Below, piece after piece: positions 1 through 8,024 of a DNA stretch of 64,000 nucleotides. The stretch lies in assembly GCA_033762375.1 (NCBI GenBank), contig JANRLQ010000087.1:1-64000 (forward strand), given 5' to 3'. The position numbers and the translations under genes were made by a program. Under the pieces are notes generated by a model that saw nothing but the letters and a program-made list of their open reading frames with translations, made no database searches and was not told the DNA's origin. The first letter of the stretch is position 1, and each line of letters opens with the position of its first letter. This DNA is from RDXT01 sp033762375 (GTDB lineage: Bacteria; Bacteroidota; Bacteroidia; J057).

Positions 1-217
1 AGACGTAGGGTACCTGGCCAAACCCTTTACTCCGGAAGAAATTATACAGTTGGCTTCCAAAGCCACCTATGACTGGCAGCGTCTCCAGAACCTCGAAAAA
101 CTGCTCTTTGCGATCAGTGGCCGGACATTTGACGTGGCGCCACTGACCCAGGTCCGTCAGAATGGGGACCATGACAATCCCGACACGCCCCCTCAGGGAT
201 CCGAAAACTTGTCCTGA
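1..217 (+). CDS. Receiver-domain (response regulator) protein, C-terminal end only
   Basis: The reading frame is open from base 2 and ends at TGA 215-217. Its first visible residues, DVGYLAKPFTPEEI, match the end of a CheY-like receiver domain, where a conserved lysine precedes Pro-Phe. About 50 residues follow with no recognisable output domain, so this may be a single-domain regulator or the tail of a hybrid kinase. The stop overlaps the start of the next gene by one base (TGATG), which suggests translational coupling. The function of the missing upstream part cannot be known from here. Confidence 0.7.
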   Translation, partial: DVGYLAKPFTPEEIIQLASKATYDWQRLQNLEKLLFAISGRTFDVAPLTQVRQNGDHDNPDTPPQGSENLS

Positions 218-1407
218 TGACCATGATGCCGGAGGTGACCCTATCACGCGCATCTGCCCGACGTCTGATTATCAGCCTGCTCCGCGAGATCAGTCCCCGC
301 TTGTCAGGTGCCCCGCATCATATCACCTGGTCAGATGAGCTGGATCTGCGTACGGACGTCGGCCTGGACTCACTCGAAATACTGGACCTGGCAGGTCGCC
401 TCCACGGGATGTTTGATATGCTGACAGGTGATCTGCCAGCATACCTCCCGGAGCATACCCGACTGGGCGACTGGATTTCACATATTGTATCAACAGCAGG
501 ACGGGACGGGCGCCCGGTGCGGTTCCTGACGTCTGGCAGTGAAGGCACGCCCCGTATCTGCCCCCATACCTGGACCGGACTGATGCAGGAAGCGATCTGG
601 CTTGATGCCCTGCTGGGGAGCCGCGGGCATATTTTCTCGCTGGTACCGGCCCAGCATCTGTACGGTTTTTTATTCACCCAGCTCCTCCCTGATGCAGGGG
701 AGCGCCCCTGTACAGACGTGCGCGATACGCCGCTTTTGACCTGGTGGCCCCGGCTGGGACCTGACGACTGGGTAGTAGCTACGCCCACGCTATGGCAACA
801 CCTCGATGAAAGCCTGAGCGGCCCCTGGCCACTCCGGCAAGGGGTATCCTCGTCAGCTCCGATGCCACCGGCGCTGGCGGAGCGCCTCCGGAGCCGGGGG
901 ATGCAACTGACAGAGGTCTATGGCAGCTCTGAAACTGCCGGTATGGCTGTCCGCACCCAGCCCGGCCCTTACGAACTTATGCCCTGGTGGACCTATGACC
1001 CCGCCTCCGGCCAGCTTGTACGGATCCTGGAAGGCCAGGTATGTACCTGTGAGCCACCTGACACCCTGGTATGGCATGGGGAGCGGTCCCTGGAGATCAG
1101 CGGTCGCCGGGATCATGCCGTGCAGATCGGAGGTGTCAATGTATATCCTGCCCGGATAGCCGCCCAACTGGCGGCACTGCCCTGGGTAGCGCAGTGCTGG
1201 GTACGCCCTATGCACCCTGCAGAAGGGCACCGGCTCAAGGCCTGGATCATCCCGGCTGATCCGGCTGCTGATATGTCGGAGATACTGGCCCAGGCCTATG
1301 CGTGGGTCGAGACCCATCTGCCACCCGCTGAGCGTCCGAGACATATCCGGATAGCGCCTGAGCCACCTTATACCGAAATGGGCAAAGTCAGCGACTGGCC
1401 CATCTAA
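217..1407 (+). CDS. Carrier-domain / short AMP-dependent ligase fusion
   Basis: A 396-residue protein with two parts. Residues about 15-85 look like an acyl/peptidyl carrier domain: LDSLEIL fits the Asp-Ser-Leu phosphopantetheine attachment site. From about residue 103 there are ANL-superfamily adenylation motifs: TSGSEGTPR (P-loop-like A3), YGSSETAG (A5), SGRRD with GGVNVYP (A7/A8), and GKVSDW near the C-terminus, where the A10 lysine lies. The adenylation part starts almost at A3, so the usual first 150 or so residues of an ANL enzyme are missing. Compact ligases like this occur in aryl-polyene and flexirubin-type pigment clusters; assigning this one to such a pathway is inference. It overlaps the upstream receiver gene by one base. 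Whether it loads its own carrier domain cannot be told from sequence. Confidence 0.75.
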   Translation: MTMMPEVTLSRASARRLIISLLREISPRLSGAPHHITWSDELDLRTDVGLDSLEILDLAGRLHGMFDMLTGDLPAYLPEHTRLGDWISHIVSTAGRDGRPVRFLTSGSEGTPRICPHTWTGLMQEAIWLDALLGSRGHIFSLVPAQHLYGFLFTQLLPDAGERPCTDVRDTPLLTWWPRLGPDDWVVATPTLWQHLDESLSGPWPLRQGVSSSAPMPPALAERLRSRGMQLTEVYGSSETAGMAVRTQPGPYELMPWWTYDPASGQLVRILEGQVCTCEPPDTLVWHGERSLEISGRRDHAVQIGGVNVYPARIAAQLAALPWVAQCWVRPMHPAEGHRLKAWIIPADPAADMSEILAQAYAWVETHLPPAERPRHIRIAPEPPYTEMGKVSDWPI

Positions 1408-1416
1408 CGCGTAAAA

Positions 1417-1440
1417 GGGAGCTGAGGTGGCTCAGCTCCC
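1417..1440 (-). terminator. Intrinsic terminator of infC
   Basis: A perfect 10-bp stem (GGGAGCTGAG with CTCAGCTCCC) and a 4-base loop lie between two convergent genes. Read on the minus strand the hairpin is followed at once by TTTT, as expected for the thrS-infC transcript. The plus-strand side has no U run. Confidence 0.8.
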
Positions 1441-1462
1441 TGGTATTGTCACCACATCCGGG

Positions 1463-2104
1463 TCAGGACTCGGCTGCGTTGCGGGATTCTTTGGCGGGCG
1501 ATTCTGGTTTGACGGGGGCTGCCTTGCGCGGCGCGAGGATCATGATCATCCGCTTGCCCTCCATCTTTGGCTCCATTTCGATCTTGCCGACCTCATCAAG
1601 CTCCTGCGCAAACTTGGCCAGCATGTCAGATCCCCGGTTTTTGTACACGATGCTACGACCGCGAAACTGAACGTATGCCTTGAGTTTGTTGCCCTCTGCC
1701 AGGAACTTATGTGCGTGGCGCAGCTTAAACTGGAAATCGTGCTCATCGGTATTAGGTCCGAAACGGATTTCCTTCATGACAGTGGTATGCTGCTTGGCTT
1801 TAGCGGCTTTTTCTTTACGCTTAAGCTCATAGCGAAACTTGGAGTACTCGACAATACGACATACGGGCGGGACAGCCTGCGGGGCGATCTCTACCAAGTC
1901 CATAGCCATGATTTCAGCCATTTTCAGCGCATCGTGGGTAGCATACACGCCCCCTTTTGCTTCTTCGCCCAGTACTTCTGTGTACTGCTCCAGGCCTACT
2001 AGCCGCACTTCGGGGACCCGTATCTCGTGGTTGATCCGGTGTTCTCTCTCGGGTTTTCCCCGCATCATCATCCGACGCGGGTCTCTGGGATTGGTGGTAG
2101 CCAA
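1463..2104 (-). CDS. infC: Translation initiation factor IF-3
   Basis: IF-3 binds the 30S subunit, blocks premature 50S joining and proofreads start-codon and initiator-tRNA choice. The protein shows the family order: an N-terminal domain containing HRINHEIRVPEVRLVG, a lysine-rich linker with YSKFRYELKRKEKAAK, and a C-terminal domain with EIRFGPNTDEHDF and KVKAYV/QFRGR-type segments. The full frame gives 213 residues from a TTG codon at 2104. The run of ATG codons at 2071-2063 is an alternative start, about 11-13 residues shorter. infC genes often use rare start codons, so the TTG is plausible. The gene lies 111 bp downstream of thrS on the same strand. The L35 and L20 genes that usually follow are absent here. 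Confidence 0.95.
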   Translation of the reverse strand: MATTNPRDPRRMMMRGKPEREHRINHEIRVPEVRLVGLEQYTEVLGEEAKGGVYATHDALKMAEIMAMDLVEIAPQAVPPVCRIVEYSKFRYELKRKEKAAKAKQHTTVMKEIRFGPNTDEHDFQFKLRHAHKFLAEGNKLKAYVQFRGRSIVYKNRGSDMLAKFAQELDEVGKIEMEPKMEGKRMIMILAPRKAAPVKPESPAKESRNAAES

Positions 2105-2215
2105 ATTGGGTAAGGTTAAAAAATCAAGTTTATGCGTGAATGAATGAGTAAACTACGTAAAAAAAACAACTTGTCAAAAAAACAGGCTGTTTTTCCAGGT
2201 GACACTCGCTGAATA

Positions 2216-4159
2216 TCAGGCGATTTGCGTTTCAATCTCCCGCTGGATGAATAAAACAAACTCTGCGATGGTCATTTTGCCGACTTCGCCTTGTTTGTGC
2301 TTCCGTACAGATACCGTGCCATCTGCTGCCTCCTGCTCACCGGCGACCAGCATGAAGGGGAACTTACCGACCTCTGCATCGCGGATTTTTTTGCCAATTT
2401 TTTCATTGCGCTCATCCGCCTCTGCCCGGATACCCGCCTCCCGCAGGGCAGCCATTACCTGGTCAGTATACGCCTGAAACTTGTCGCTGATCGGCAATAC
2501 GATCACCTGGGCAGGTGCCAGCCACAGCGGGAAGTCTCCACCCGTGTGCTCAATGAGGACCGCGACAAACCGCTCCAGGGAGCCAAAGGGGGCCCGGTGG
2601 ATCATCACGGGACGGTGGCGCTCATTGTCGGTGCCCATATACTCCAGTTGGAACCGCTCCGGGAGCTGGTAGTCCACCTGGATGGTGCCGAGCTGCCACT
2701 CCCGCTGGAGGGCGTCCCGCACCATAAAGTCCAGCTTGGGGCCATAAAATGCTGCCTCTCCCAGCTCGGTCACGGTACGGAGGCCTTTTTCGGCGGCGGC
2801 CTCTGCGATACCCCGCTCTGCCAGGTCCCACTGCTCAGAGGAGCCGAGATACTTGCCTGGATTCTCCGGGTCGCGGAGGGATATCTGGGCCTTGTAGTCA
2901 TGAAACTCCAGAATCCGGAAGATGTACAACACGATGTCTATCACCTTCTTGAACTCGTCCTTGACCTGGTCCGGGCGGCAGAAGATATGCGCATCATCCT
3001 GCGTGAATCCCCGCACACGGGTCAGGCCATGAAGCTCACCGCTCTGCTCGTAGCGATAGACTGTCCCGAACTCCGCCAGCCGCAGCGGCAGGTCACGATA
3101 AGACCGGGGCCGCGACTTGTATATCTCGCAGTGGTGGGGGCAGTTCATGGGTTTGAGCAGAAACTCCTCCCCTTCGTTTGGGGTGAGGATGGGCTGGAAG
3201 GAGTCCTTGCCGTATTTTTCGTAGTGACCGGAGGTCACGTAGAGCTCTTTTTTGCCGATGTGCGGGGTGACAACCGGGAGATAGCCTTCGCGCTCCTGCA
3301 CCCGCTTCAGAAAATTGGAGAGGGTATCACGCAGACGGGCACCCTTGGGCAGCCACAGGGGCAGCCCCATCCCTACCTTTTCGGAGAAGGTAAACAACTC
3401 CAGCTCCCGGCCCAACTTGCGGTGGTCTCGTTTTTTGGCCTCTTCGAGCAAGGCCAGGTATTCGTCCAGTTCCTTTTGTTTGGGGAATGAAACAGCGTAC
3501 ACCCGTGTGAGCTGCGGATTTTTTTCATTGCCCCGCCAGTAGGCACCGGCAGTACTGAGGATTTTGACAGCCTTGATCACCCGTGAGTCCGTGATGTGCG
3601 GCCCCCGGCACAGGTCTGTGAAGTTGCCAGAGTGGTAGAAGGTGATCTCACCGTCTTCAAGGTTTTCGATCAGCTCGATCTTGTAGGGATTTTGTTTGGC
3701 CTGATAAAATGCCAGTGCTTCAGCCTTGGAGATGCTGCGCCGCTCAAACGTCTCCCCGGAGCGGGCCAGCTCCAGAAATTTCTGCTCGACCTTCTGGAAG
3801 TCATTGGCCCCAAACTCGTGGCTCCCAAAGTCAATATCGTAATAAAATCCCCGCTCTATCGCCGGGCCTATCGTCAGGTGTACACCCGGATACAGGGCCT
3901 CAATGGCTTCTGCGAGGATGTGGGCAGAGGAGTGCCAGAGGGTTTCTTTGCCAGCCTGGTCATTCCAGGTGAGGATTTGTACTTCAGCATCTGTTGTGAT
4001 CGGGCGCGTGAGCTCGACTGTCTGATTGTTGACCCTGATGGCCAGGGCATTACGGGCCAGACCCTCGCTGATATCGGTCGCGATCCGGAGGCCGGTCACC
4101 CCAGCCTCATACACACGGGCACTCCCGTCCGGTAGCTGAATACGAATCTCTTGTGGCAT
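2216..4159 (-). CDS. thrS: Threonyl-tRNA synthetase
   Basis: Charges tRNA-Thr. I set the start at ATG 4159 (MPQEIRIQLPDGS), where the TGS domain begins; the longer open frame to 4225 has no family support. The product of 647 residues is typical. Order: TGS domain (about 1-62), editing domain with HSSAH (76-80) and the CRGPH zinc-site segment, class II catalytic core with MNCPHH and the motif 2 region YRYEQSGELHGLTRVRGFTQDDAH, and a C-terminal anticodon-binding domain. It is the first gene of a two-gene unit with infC and has a good Bacteroidota promoter about 34 bp upstream of the start. Confidence 0.96.
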   Translation of the reverse strand: MPQEIRIQLPDGSARVYEAGVTGLRIATDISEGLARNALAIRVNNQTVELTRPITTDAEVQILTWNDQAGKETLWHSSAHILAEAIEALYPGVHLTIGPAIERGFYYDIDFGSHEFGANDFQKVEQKFLELARSGETFERRSISKAEALAFYQAKQNPYKIELIENLEDGEITFYHSGNFTDLCRGPHITDSRVIKAVKILSTAGAYWRGNEKNPQLTRVYAVSFPKQKELDEYLALLEEAKKRDHRKLGRELELFTFSEKVGMGLPLWLPKGARLRDTLSNFLKRVQEREGYLPVVTPHIGKKELYVTSGHYEKYGKDSFQPILTPNEGEEFLLKPMNCPHHCEIYKSRPRSYRDLPLRLAEFGTVYRYEQSGELHGLTRVRGFTQDDAHIFCRPDQVKDEFKKVIDIVLYIFRILEFHDYKAQISLRDPENPGKYLGSSEQWDLAERGIAEAAAEKGLRTVTELGEAAFYGPKLDFMVRDALQREWQLGTIQVDYQLPERFQLEYMGTDNERHRPVMIHRAPFGSLERFVAVLIEHTGGDFPLWLAPAQVIVLPISDKFQAYTDQVMAALREAGIRAEADERNEKIGKKIRDAEVGKFPFMLVAGEQEAADGTVSVRKHKQGEVGKMTIAEFVLFIQREIETQIA

Positions 4160-4192
4160 ACAAATCGCCTGTATATAATAGATAAAGGCAGG

Positions 4193-4222
4193 CAAATTTA
4201 CACAGTTTTTTGGATGGATAAA
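4193..4222 (-). promoter_or_regulatory. Promoter of thrS-infC
   Basis: On the minus strand TAAATTTG (4200-4193) is an exact match to the Bacteroidota -7 consensus TAnnTTTG. A TTTA (4222-4219), one base off the -33 element, lies 18 bp further upstream. The -7 element ends 33 bp before the thrS ATG at 4159. Confidence 0.6.
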
Positions 4223-4370
4223 CACCCGGCCTAATTAATGCCTGCAGAAGCGACCCGTGATCAAAGCGCTTGCCCCACAACAGCCCGGCTCGTGCTGTCA
4301 GCCCGGTGTCCGCAGCGTTATTTACCCACAGATAAGTTGCTGAGGTGGCGGGCTTTTCGCCAAAATTCAC

Positions 4371-4378
4371 TACCTTTG
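4371..4378 (+). promoter_or_regulatory. Candidate -7 element for the ABC-F gene
   Basis: TACCTTTG matches TAnnTTTG exactly and lies 36 bp upstream of the ATG at 4415. No clear TTTG is found at the expected -33 distance, so this is only a partial promoter. Confidence 0.4.
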
Positions 4379-4414
4379 TCACGGCTATTCACAGGCCCAT
4401 TTTTTCAACCAGAT

Positions 4415-6037
4415 ATGATTACGGTACAAAACATTTCCCTGCGCTACGGCAAGCGTACCTTGTTCGAAGACGTCAACCTGAAGTTTATCCCTGGCAACTG
4501 CTATGGGGTCATCGGAGCCAATGGCGCAGGCAAGTCCACCTTCCTCAAAATTCTCTCCGGTGAGATTGATCCCACCACCGGCAGTGTGTCCATCCTGCCT
4601 GGCCAGCGTATGTCTGTCCTGAAGCAGAACCACTACGAATACGATGAAATCCCTGTCCTCCAGACGGTCATCATGGGCAACCGCAAACTCTGGGAGGTCA
4701 AGCAGGAGCTGGATGAAATATACGGCAAGGCTGACTTTTCGGACGAGGACGGAATCCGGGCAGGCGAGCTCAGCGGACAGTTTGAAGACATGAACGGCTG
4801 GAATGCCGAGAGTGAGGCCGCCGAGCTCCTCAGCAACCTGGGCGTACCCGAGGACCTGCACCACAGCCTCATGAATACCCTCGACGGTAACAAAAAAGTA
4901 CGCGTGCTCCTGGCACAGGCGCTTTTTGGCAACCCCGATGTCCTGCTCCTCGATGAGCCTACCAACGACCTTGACGTCGAAACGATCACCTGGTTGGAGG
5001 ATTTTTTGGCTGACTTCAGAAACACGGTCATCGTCGTATCACACGACCGCCACTTTCTGGACACAGTCTGTACCCATGTTGCCGACATAGATTTTGCCAA
5101 AATTAACCTGCATACCGGCAACTACTCTTTCTGGTATGAGTCCAGCCAACTGGCGGCCCGGCAGCGCTCCGACAAAAACAAAAAGATGGAGGACAAGCGC
5201 CAGGAGCTGATGGACTTCATCGCCCGGTTCAGCGCCAACGCTGCCAAGTCCCGGCAGGCGACCTCCCGCAAAAAACTGCTCGAAAAACTCAATTTTGACG
5301 AAATACAGCCCTCCAACCGCAAGTACCCCGCCATCATCTTCAAGCAGGAGCGTGAGGCCGGTAAGCAGGTGCTGGAGGTCAAAAACCTCAGCGCTTCCTT
5401 TGATGGGAAGGTGCTGTTCAGCGGGGTGAATTTTGACATGCTCAAAGAACACAAAATCGCGGTCATCTCTAAAAACGGCCTGGCGGTATCCAAGTTTTTT
5501 GACATCCTCATGGGCGAGGCCACCCCTGATACGGGTGAGTTTCGCTGGGGTGTAACCATCACCCCTGCCTACCTGCCCCAGGACAACAGCCACTACTTCG
5601 AAAACGACTACAACCTTGTCGAGTGGCTCCAGCAGTACTCCGCCAACAAAGAAGAAGCGTATGTGCGGGGATTCCTGGGCAAAATGCTCTTCTCCGGTGA
5701 AGAAACCCTCAAGAAGTGCAGCGTCCTCTCCGGGGGTGAAAAAATGCGGTGTATGATCTCCCGCATGATGCTCCAGCAGCCTAACTTCCTCATCCTCGAC
5801 GAACCGACCAACCACCTCGACCTGGAGTCTATCCAGGCCTTCAACGAAAGCCTGGCCGAATACGACGGGACCGTACTCCTGCGCTCCTCTGACCACCAGT
5901 TCATGCAGACCGTCGCCAACCGCATCATCGAGCTGACCCCCACCGGGATCATAGACAAACTCATGACCTACGACGAGTACATCGCCAGCGAAGACATCAG
6001 GGCCCTGCGTCAGACGATGTATATGCAGCCGGTGTAA
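4415..6037 (+). CDS. ABC-F family ATPase, YbiT-like
   Basis: Soluble protein of 540 residues with two nucleotide-binding domains and no membrane part; the family acts on ribosomes. The start is ATG 4415 (MITVQNISLRYGKRTLF); the longer frame is untranslatable-looking leader. NBD1 is complete: GANGAGKST (34-42), signature region before LLAQALF, DEPTNDLD and VSHDRHF. The linker carries KSRQATSRKKLLEKL as in E. coli YbiT. NBD2 keeps LSGGEKMR and LDEPTNHLDLES, but its Walker A reads SKNGLAVSK, with no P-loop lysine, and its switch motif reads SSDHQF instead of SHDxxF. By memory, Bacteroidota YbiT-like proteins often have a divergent NBD2 P-loop; the loss of the switch histidine as well looks more extreme. 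A terminator follows. Confidence 0.88.
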   Translation: MITVQNISLRYGKRTLFEDVNLKFIPGNCYGVIGANGAGKSTFLKILSGEIDPTTGSVSILPGQRMSVLKQNHYEYDEIPVLQTVIMGNRKLWEVKQELDEIYGKADFSDEDGIRAGELSGQFEDMNGWNAESEAAELLSNLGVPEDLHHSLMNTLDGNKKVRVLLAQALFGNPDVLLLDEPTNDLDVETITWLEDFLADFRNTVIVVSHDRHFLDTVCTHVADIDFAKINLHTGNYSFWYESSQLAARQRSDKNKKMEDKRQELMDFIARFSANAAKSRQATSRKKLLEKLNFDEIQPSNRKYPAIIFKQEREAGKQVLEVKNLSASFDGKVLFSGVNFDMLKEHKIAVISKNGLAVSKFFDILMGEATPDTGEFRWGVTITPAYLPQDNSHYFENDYNLVEWLQQYSANKEEAYVRGFLGKMLFSGEETLKKCSVLSGGEKMRCMISRMMLQQPNFLILDEPTNHLDLESIQAFNESLAEYDGTVLLRSSDHQFMQTVANRIIELTPTGIIDKLMTYDEYIASEDIRALRQTMYMQPV

Positions 6038-6070
6038 AGGGATTGATTATCAAAAACATACTTCTAAAAG

Positions 6071-6094
6071 GCAGCCTGCGGGCTGCTTTTTTTT
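6071..6094 (+). terminator. Intrinsic terminator after the ABC-F gene
   Basis: GCAGCC, a TGCG loop, GGCTGC, then eight T residues. It starts 33 bp after the stop codon. Confidence 0.85.
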
Positions 6095-6195
6095 ATGTGT
6101 GCGCACGGTATGTGCACCCGACACGCAGGCAGTGACAGCAGGTGATGTTCCCTGAGGGCAATTCCCTATATTGCCAGCCCCAATCTTTACCCCTT

Positions 6196-7869
6196 ATGCG
6201 TCCCCTGATCGAGTGTGTACCCAACTTTAGCGAAGGCCGTAATCCGGCCGTAATTCAAGCCATAGCCGATGCCATCCGGGCGGTAGAGGGCGTGCGACTC
6301 CTGGACATAGATCCGGGTGCGACGACCCACCGGACCGTGATGACCTTTGTCGGGCCACCGGAGCCGGTCATAGAGGCCGCCTATCAGGCCATCAAAACCG
6401 CTGCCGCCCTTATAGACATGCGCACCCACCAGGGAGCCCACCCGCGCATGGGTGCGACGGATGTATGCCCGCTCATCCCCATTAGTGGGATCAGCCTGGC
6501 GGATACCGTAGAATATGCTCACGACCTGGCCCGGCGGGTAGGCGACACCCTCGGCATCCCGGTCTATCTTTATGAGCAGGCAGCAACCCAGCCCACCCGC
6601 AAAAACCTGGCTGATATCCGGGCCGGGGAGTATGAGGGATTTGCGGCCAAAATTTATCAGCCGGAGTGGAAACCCGACTACGGTCCTCAGGAGTTTCATG
6701 AGCAGTCCGGGGCTACCGTCATCGGCGTACGGGACTTCCTGGTAGCCTACAATATCAACCTCAATACCCGGTCGGTGCCCCGCGCCAATGCGGTGGCTTT
6801 TGACATCCGGGAGAGTGGCCGGGTCAAGCTGGCAGACGGCAAACCTGTCCTGGACCCACAGGGTCAGCCGGTGCGCATACCCGGTGCCTGCCGAGGGGTC
6901 AAGGCCATCGGGTGGTATATAGATGAGTTTGGGATCGCGCAGGTATCCGCCAACCTCACCGACCTCACGGCCTCTCCCCTGCACGAGGTATTTGACAAAA
7001 CCTGTGAGGCTGCCGCCAAACGGGGCCTCCGGGTCACCGGCTCTGAGCTGGTGGGGCTGATCCCCCTGCGGTGCCTGACGGAGGCAGGACGGTTTTTCCT
7101 GCGAAAACAGGGTCTCTCCGAGGGCGTCTCGGAGGCAGACCTCGTGCATATCGCCATCCGGTCCCTGGGGTTAAATGAAGTCAAACCCTTTGATCCGCAG
7201 CAAAAAATACTTGAATACCTGGTCGCAGATCCGGGTCATACCCGGCTCACGGGCCTGTCGGTGCAGGGATTCTGTGACGAACTGGCATCGGATGCCCCGG
7301 CACCGGGCGGGGGGTCTGTGTCGGCACTGGCCGGGGCCCTGGGTGCCTCCCTGGGGACCATGGTCGCCAACCTCTCTGCCGGCAAAACCGGAGGTATGGG
7401 GATGCTCCCGACCTTCAGCACCCTGGCGGTGACCGGTCAGGCCCTCAAGGATGAACTCCTCTACTGCGTCAATGAAGACACAGCGGCCTTTAATCAGGTA
7501 ATGGCGGCCTTCCGCCTGCCCAAAACCACCCCGACAGAGGCCGAAACCCGTACGGCAGCTATCCAGGCCGCGACCCGGTACGCGGCAGAGGTGCCCCTGC
7601 GCATCATGCGTACAGCCCTGCGGGTATTGCCTGTCCTCCAGGCAGTAGCCGAGACCGGCAATCCACAAGCGATCACAGATGCAGGCGTAGGCGCCTGGTG
7701 TGTCCTGACAGCGCTCCAGGGAGCTGCGCTCAACGTACGCATCAACCTGGCCAGCCTCCAGGACGCTGATTATGTCTCACATCTTACAGCCGAGGTCTCG
7801 TCCCTCCTCGATCAGGGTACGCAGGCGCATCAGGCCGTCATGGCGCAGGTCATGGCCCGTATGGGCTAA
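6196..7869 (+). CDS. ftcD: Bifunctional glutamate formimidoyltransferase / formimidotetrahydrofolate cyclodeaminase
   Basis: Transfers the formimino group from formiminoglutamate (histidine breakdown) to tetrahydrofolate and then deaminates it to methenyl-THF. The start is ATG 6196 (MRPLIECVPNFSEGRN), giving 557 residues, close to vertebrate FTCD at about 540. The N-terminal half has the formiminotransferase signatures CVPNFSEGR, HRTVMTFVGPP and HPRMGATDVCPLIP. The C-terminal part, from about residue 355, has the cyclodeaminase signature with APGGGSVSALAGALG. No other histidine-degradation gene lies nearby. The gene is monocistronic, with terminators on both sides. Confidence 0.93.
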   Translation: MRPLIECVPNFSEGRNPAVIQAIADAIRAVEGVRLLDIDPGATTHRTVMTFVGPPEPVIEAAYQAIKTAAALIDMRTHQGAHPRMGATDVCPLIPISGISLADTVEYAHDLARRVGDTLGIPVYLYEQAATQPTRKNLADIRAGEYEGFAAKIYQPEWKPDYGPQEFHEQSGATVIGVRDFLVAYNINLNTRSVPRANAVAFDIRESGRVKLADGKPVLDPQGQPVRIPGACRGVKAIGWYIDEFGIAQVSANLTDLTASPLHEVFDKTCEAAAKRGLRVTGSELVGLIPLRCLTEAGRFFLRKQGLSEGVSEADLVHIAIRSLGLNEVKPFDPQQKILEYLVADPGHTRLTGLSVQGFCDELASDAPAPGGGSVSALAGALGASLGTMVANLSAGKTGGMGMLPTFSTLAVTGQALKDELLYCVNEDTAAFNQVMAAFRLPKTTPTEAETRTAAIQAATRYAAEVPLRIMRTALRVLPVLQAVAETGNPQAITDAGVGAWCVLTALQGAALNVRINLASLQDADYVSHLTAEVSSLLDQGTQAHQAVMAQVMARMG

Positions 7870-7896
7870 AAACAACAATTATGCCTGATTACTGGC

Positions 7897-7926
7897 CCCC
7901 TCACCTGGTGTGAGGGGTATTTTTTT
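7897..7926 (+). terminator. Intrinsic terminator after ftcD
   Basis: CCCCTCAC (7897-7904), a 5-base loop and GTGAGGGG (7910-7917), followed by TATTTTTTT. Confidence 0.85.
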
Positions 7927-8024
7927 AGCGCATCTGGTCCGTAGTGACCGGCATCATATTATAATATTCAGAAAAATTCTTACTTTTATTTCCACATTTT
8001 CCTTATTAACCAAGACTCGATCTT

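Noticed and set aside
2291..3490. Plus-strand open frame of 399 codons inside thrS
   Set aside because: It is antisense to the well-supported thrS gene and has no family motifs.
5039..5896. Minus-strand open frame of 285 codons inside the ABC-F gene
   Set aside because: Shadow of the ABC-F gene; no motifs and no start region.
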